Source of the DNA: an uncultured Haloferula sp. | GTDB taxonomy: Bacteria; Verrucomicrobiota; Verrucomicrobiae; Verrucomicrobiales; Akkermansiaceae | Assembly: GCA_946885645.1 (NCBI GenBank) | Contig: CAMPGU010000211.1 | Coordinates: forward strand, 1-7,216 | DNA: 7,216 bases | Direction: 5' to 3' | Shown here: positions 5,574 to 7,216 of the stretch, piece after piece | Layout: the number at the start of each line of letters is the position of its first letter | Position numbering within the stretch: position 1 is the first letter of the stretch | Position numbers and translations under genes: made by a program | The notes under the pieces: generated by a model | What the model was told of the DNA's origin: nothing | Database searches by the model: none | The model's input: only the letters and a program-made list of their open reading frames with translations

Positions 5574-7216
5574 ATGTCAGAATCGCCCCAAAATCGTCCG
5601 CCGCAGGGCCCAGGCACGCGCGGACCCAATGACCCGCCCGGATTCAACTGGCGTCTCGCCATTTTGCTCGGTGTGGCCTTCCTCATCCTCGCTCTCGCGT
5701 TTTTCACCTCGCCGATGAATGCGTCGGCGCAGCCGATGACCTATGCCCAGTTCAAAAAGGCATGGGATCAGGGGCGTGTGATCACGGAGGATCCGAAGCA
5801 TCCTTTGGAAGTCACCACGGGCGACAGCCCGTCGAACGCGCTGATCAAAGGCTATCTCGCCGCCAAGCCCGCCCGCGGGCCGGGCGAGGAGCCCGGCACC
5901 AGCCGCGAGATCCAGGCGACCTTGCGCATGGATGAACTGGGTGAAATGCTGGGAGACTCCGTGGTCCTGCGCGTGAGCCGGGAAGCGGCGCCCGAGCCCG
6001 GCCCGGACACCACGGTGCTTTCCAAGGCCGGGTTCCGCCGCGTGGCCGCCCTCGAGGAGGTGAAGCCGCTGAACGAGCAGATGCCCCTCACCGTGTATTC
6101 CCCCGACGGGAATACCGGGGTGATCATCGGCCGTCAGGAGATTCCGAACGAACCGGCCGCCGGCGAAGACCCGAAAGCGGCGCAGCCGCGGCCCTTCCAA
6201 GTCACCGCCCCGCTCCTGATGCTGGGTGACGACGTGGGCAACCTGCTCAAGGAGAAGCAGGCGATCTTCAAGCCGAACAACGATTTCCTCAGCCGGGCGA
6301 TCTTCACCTTCCTGCCGGTGCTGCTGATCGTGCTGCTTTTGTTCTTCCTCTTCCGCCAGCAGATGAAGGCGGCGGGCAGGGGAGCGATGTCCTTCGGCAA
6401 ATCAAAGGCGCGCCTGCTCACGCGCGATCACAACAAGGTCACCTTCAAGGATGTGGCCGGTATTCAGGAAGCGAAAGAAGAGCTGTGGGAAATCGTTGAT
6501 TTCCTGCGCGATCCCCGGAAATTCCAGAAGCTCGGCGGCTCGATCCCGAAGGGCGTGCTAATGGTGGGGCCTCCGGGCACCGGCAAGACCCTGCTGGCGC
6601 GCGCCATCGCGGGCGAAGCGGATGTGCCCTTCTTCTCCATTTCCGGTTCGGATTTCGTCGAGATGTTCGTGGGCGTGGGTGCTTCCCGGGTGCGCGACAT
6701 GTTCGAGCAGGGCAAGAAGCACGCCCCCTGCCTGATTTTCATCGATGAGATCGACGCCGTGGGCCGTCATCGCGGTCACGGCATGGGCGGCGGTCACGAC
6801 GAGCGCGAGCAGACGCTCAACCAGCTCCTGGTGGAGATGGACGGCTTCGAGGCGAACGACGGGGTGATCCTGCTCGCCGCCACGAACCGGCCGGACGTGC
6901 TCGACCCGGCGCTGCTGCGCCCGGGTCGCTTCGACCGGCAGGTGGTGGTGGATTCGCCGGACGTGCGGGGCCGGGAGGGGATCCTGCGGGTGCACATGAA
7001 GAAGGTGCCCACCTCGGACGACGTCGAGATCACGACGCTTGCCCGGGGGACGCCCGGGATGAGCGGGGCCGACCTGGCGAACCTGGTCAACGAGGGAGCG
7101 CTCCTCGCCGCGCGCCGCGGCAAGGACAAGGTGTACATGATCGACTTCGAGGAGGCCAAGGATAAGGTCATGCTCGGCGCGGAGCGCAAGAGCATGGTGC
7201 TGTCCGAGGGGGAGCG
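5574..7216 (+). CDS. ftsH: ATP-dependent zinc metalloprotease FtsH (3' end beyond window)
   Basis: 547 complete codons are visible and the frame is open at the right edge. FtsH is a membrane-anchored hexameric AAA+ protease that degrades misfolded membrane proteins and some regulators. Visible order: Pro-rich cytoplasmic tail (1-26), membrane segment 1 (28-44), periplasmic region (45-240), membrane segment 2 (243-260), AAA+ domain. Key motifs: Walker A GPPGTGKT (332-339), pore motif Phe365-Val-Gly367, Walker B LIFIDE (387-392), sensor-1 Asn438 in 'ATNRPD', and arginine fingers Arg452 and Arg455 in 'RPGRFDR'. The text from the pore to '[11 protein letters not shown]' follows Escherichia coli FtsH closely. 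The HEXXH zinc site is expected about seven residues past the last visible codon, so protease activity cannot be confirmed here. The periplasmic region of about 195 residues is much longer than the roughly 75 of E. coli. ATG 5574 places the first membrane segment normally; a GGGAG lies 16 bases upstream, too far to be a strong ribosome binding site. It is transcribed divergently from the transporter gene. Confidence 0.97.
   Translation, partial: MSESPQNRPPQGPGTRGPNDPPGFNWRLAILLGVAFLILALAFFTSPMNASAQPMTYAQFKKAWDQGRVITEDPKHPLEVTTGDSPSNALIKGYLAAKPARGPGEEPGTSREIQATLRMDELGEMLGDSVVLRVSREAAPEPGPDTTVLSKAGFRRVAALEEVKPLNEQMPLTVYSPDGNTGVIIGRQEIPNEPAAGEDPKAAQPRPFQVTAPLLMLGDDVGNLLKEKQAIFKPNNDFLSRAIFTFLPVLLIVLLLFFLFRQQMKAAGRGAMSFGKSKARLLTRDHNKVTFKDVAGIQEAKEELWEIVDFLRDPRKFQKLGGSIPKGVLMVGPPGTGKTLLARAIAGEADVPFFSISGSDFVEMFVGVGASRVRDMFEQGKKHAPCLIFIDEIDAVGRHRGHGMGGGHDEREQTLNQLLVEMDGFEANDGVILLAATNRPDVLDPALLRPGRFDRQVVVDSPDVRGREGILRVHMKKVPTSDDVEITTLARGTPGMSGADLANLVNEGALLAARRGKDKVYMIDFEEAKDKVMLGAERKSMVLSEGE

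Noticed and set aside
5577..6200. 207-residue open frame on the minus strand within ftsH
   Set aside because: It is antisense to the well-supported ftsH reading frame and shows no recognisable domain or start signal.

Overview
The window is a high-GC, almost fully coding bacterial segment with four genes: two on the plus strand at the left, one very long gene on the minus strand in the middle, and a plus-strand gene cut by the right edge. There are no RNA genes, insertion sequences, CRISPR arrays or tRNA-like sequences that I can see. The mixture of genes (an FtsH with a long periplasmic insertion, a giant ABCG-like transporter fused to TerB-like and FHA-like domains, and a secreted beta-rich protein ending in a '..KYFVRIEE' tail) suggests a member of the Verrucomicrobiota, perhaps near Luteolibacter or Haloferula. 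That assignment comes from remembered protein style, not from a search.

Left part (1-1918): a small Roadblock/LC7-like protein (45-389) is followed closely by an exported protein of unknown function with a clear signal peptide (best start 464, end 1918). They lie on the same strand with a short gap and probably share a transcript. The first 68 bases form a perfect 19-bp inverted repeat whose right arm lies inside the Roadblock gene. It is either a regulatory hairpin around the start codon or a fold-back artefact of a sequence end.

Middle (1920-5423, minus): one 1167-residue protein joins an N-terminal TerB-like helical domain, a region with two FHA-like beta modules, an ABCG-type ATPase with complete nucleotide-binding motifs apart from a changed D-loop, and an ABC-2 type permease with about six membrane segments. 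It converges on the secreted-protein gene, with only one base between the two stop codons.

Right part (5424-7216): a divergent intergenic region of about 150 bases with a good sigma-70-like promoter candidate leads into ftsH. The gene runs off the window at residue 547, a few residues before the expected HEXXH zinc site. The AAA+ module is complete and highly conserved; the periplasmic part is more than twice the usual size. FtsH is membrane-protein quality control and the neighbouring transporter is a large membrane protein, but nothing here shows that the two work together.
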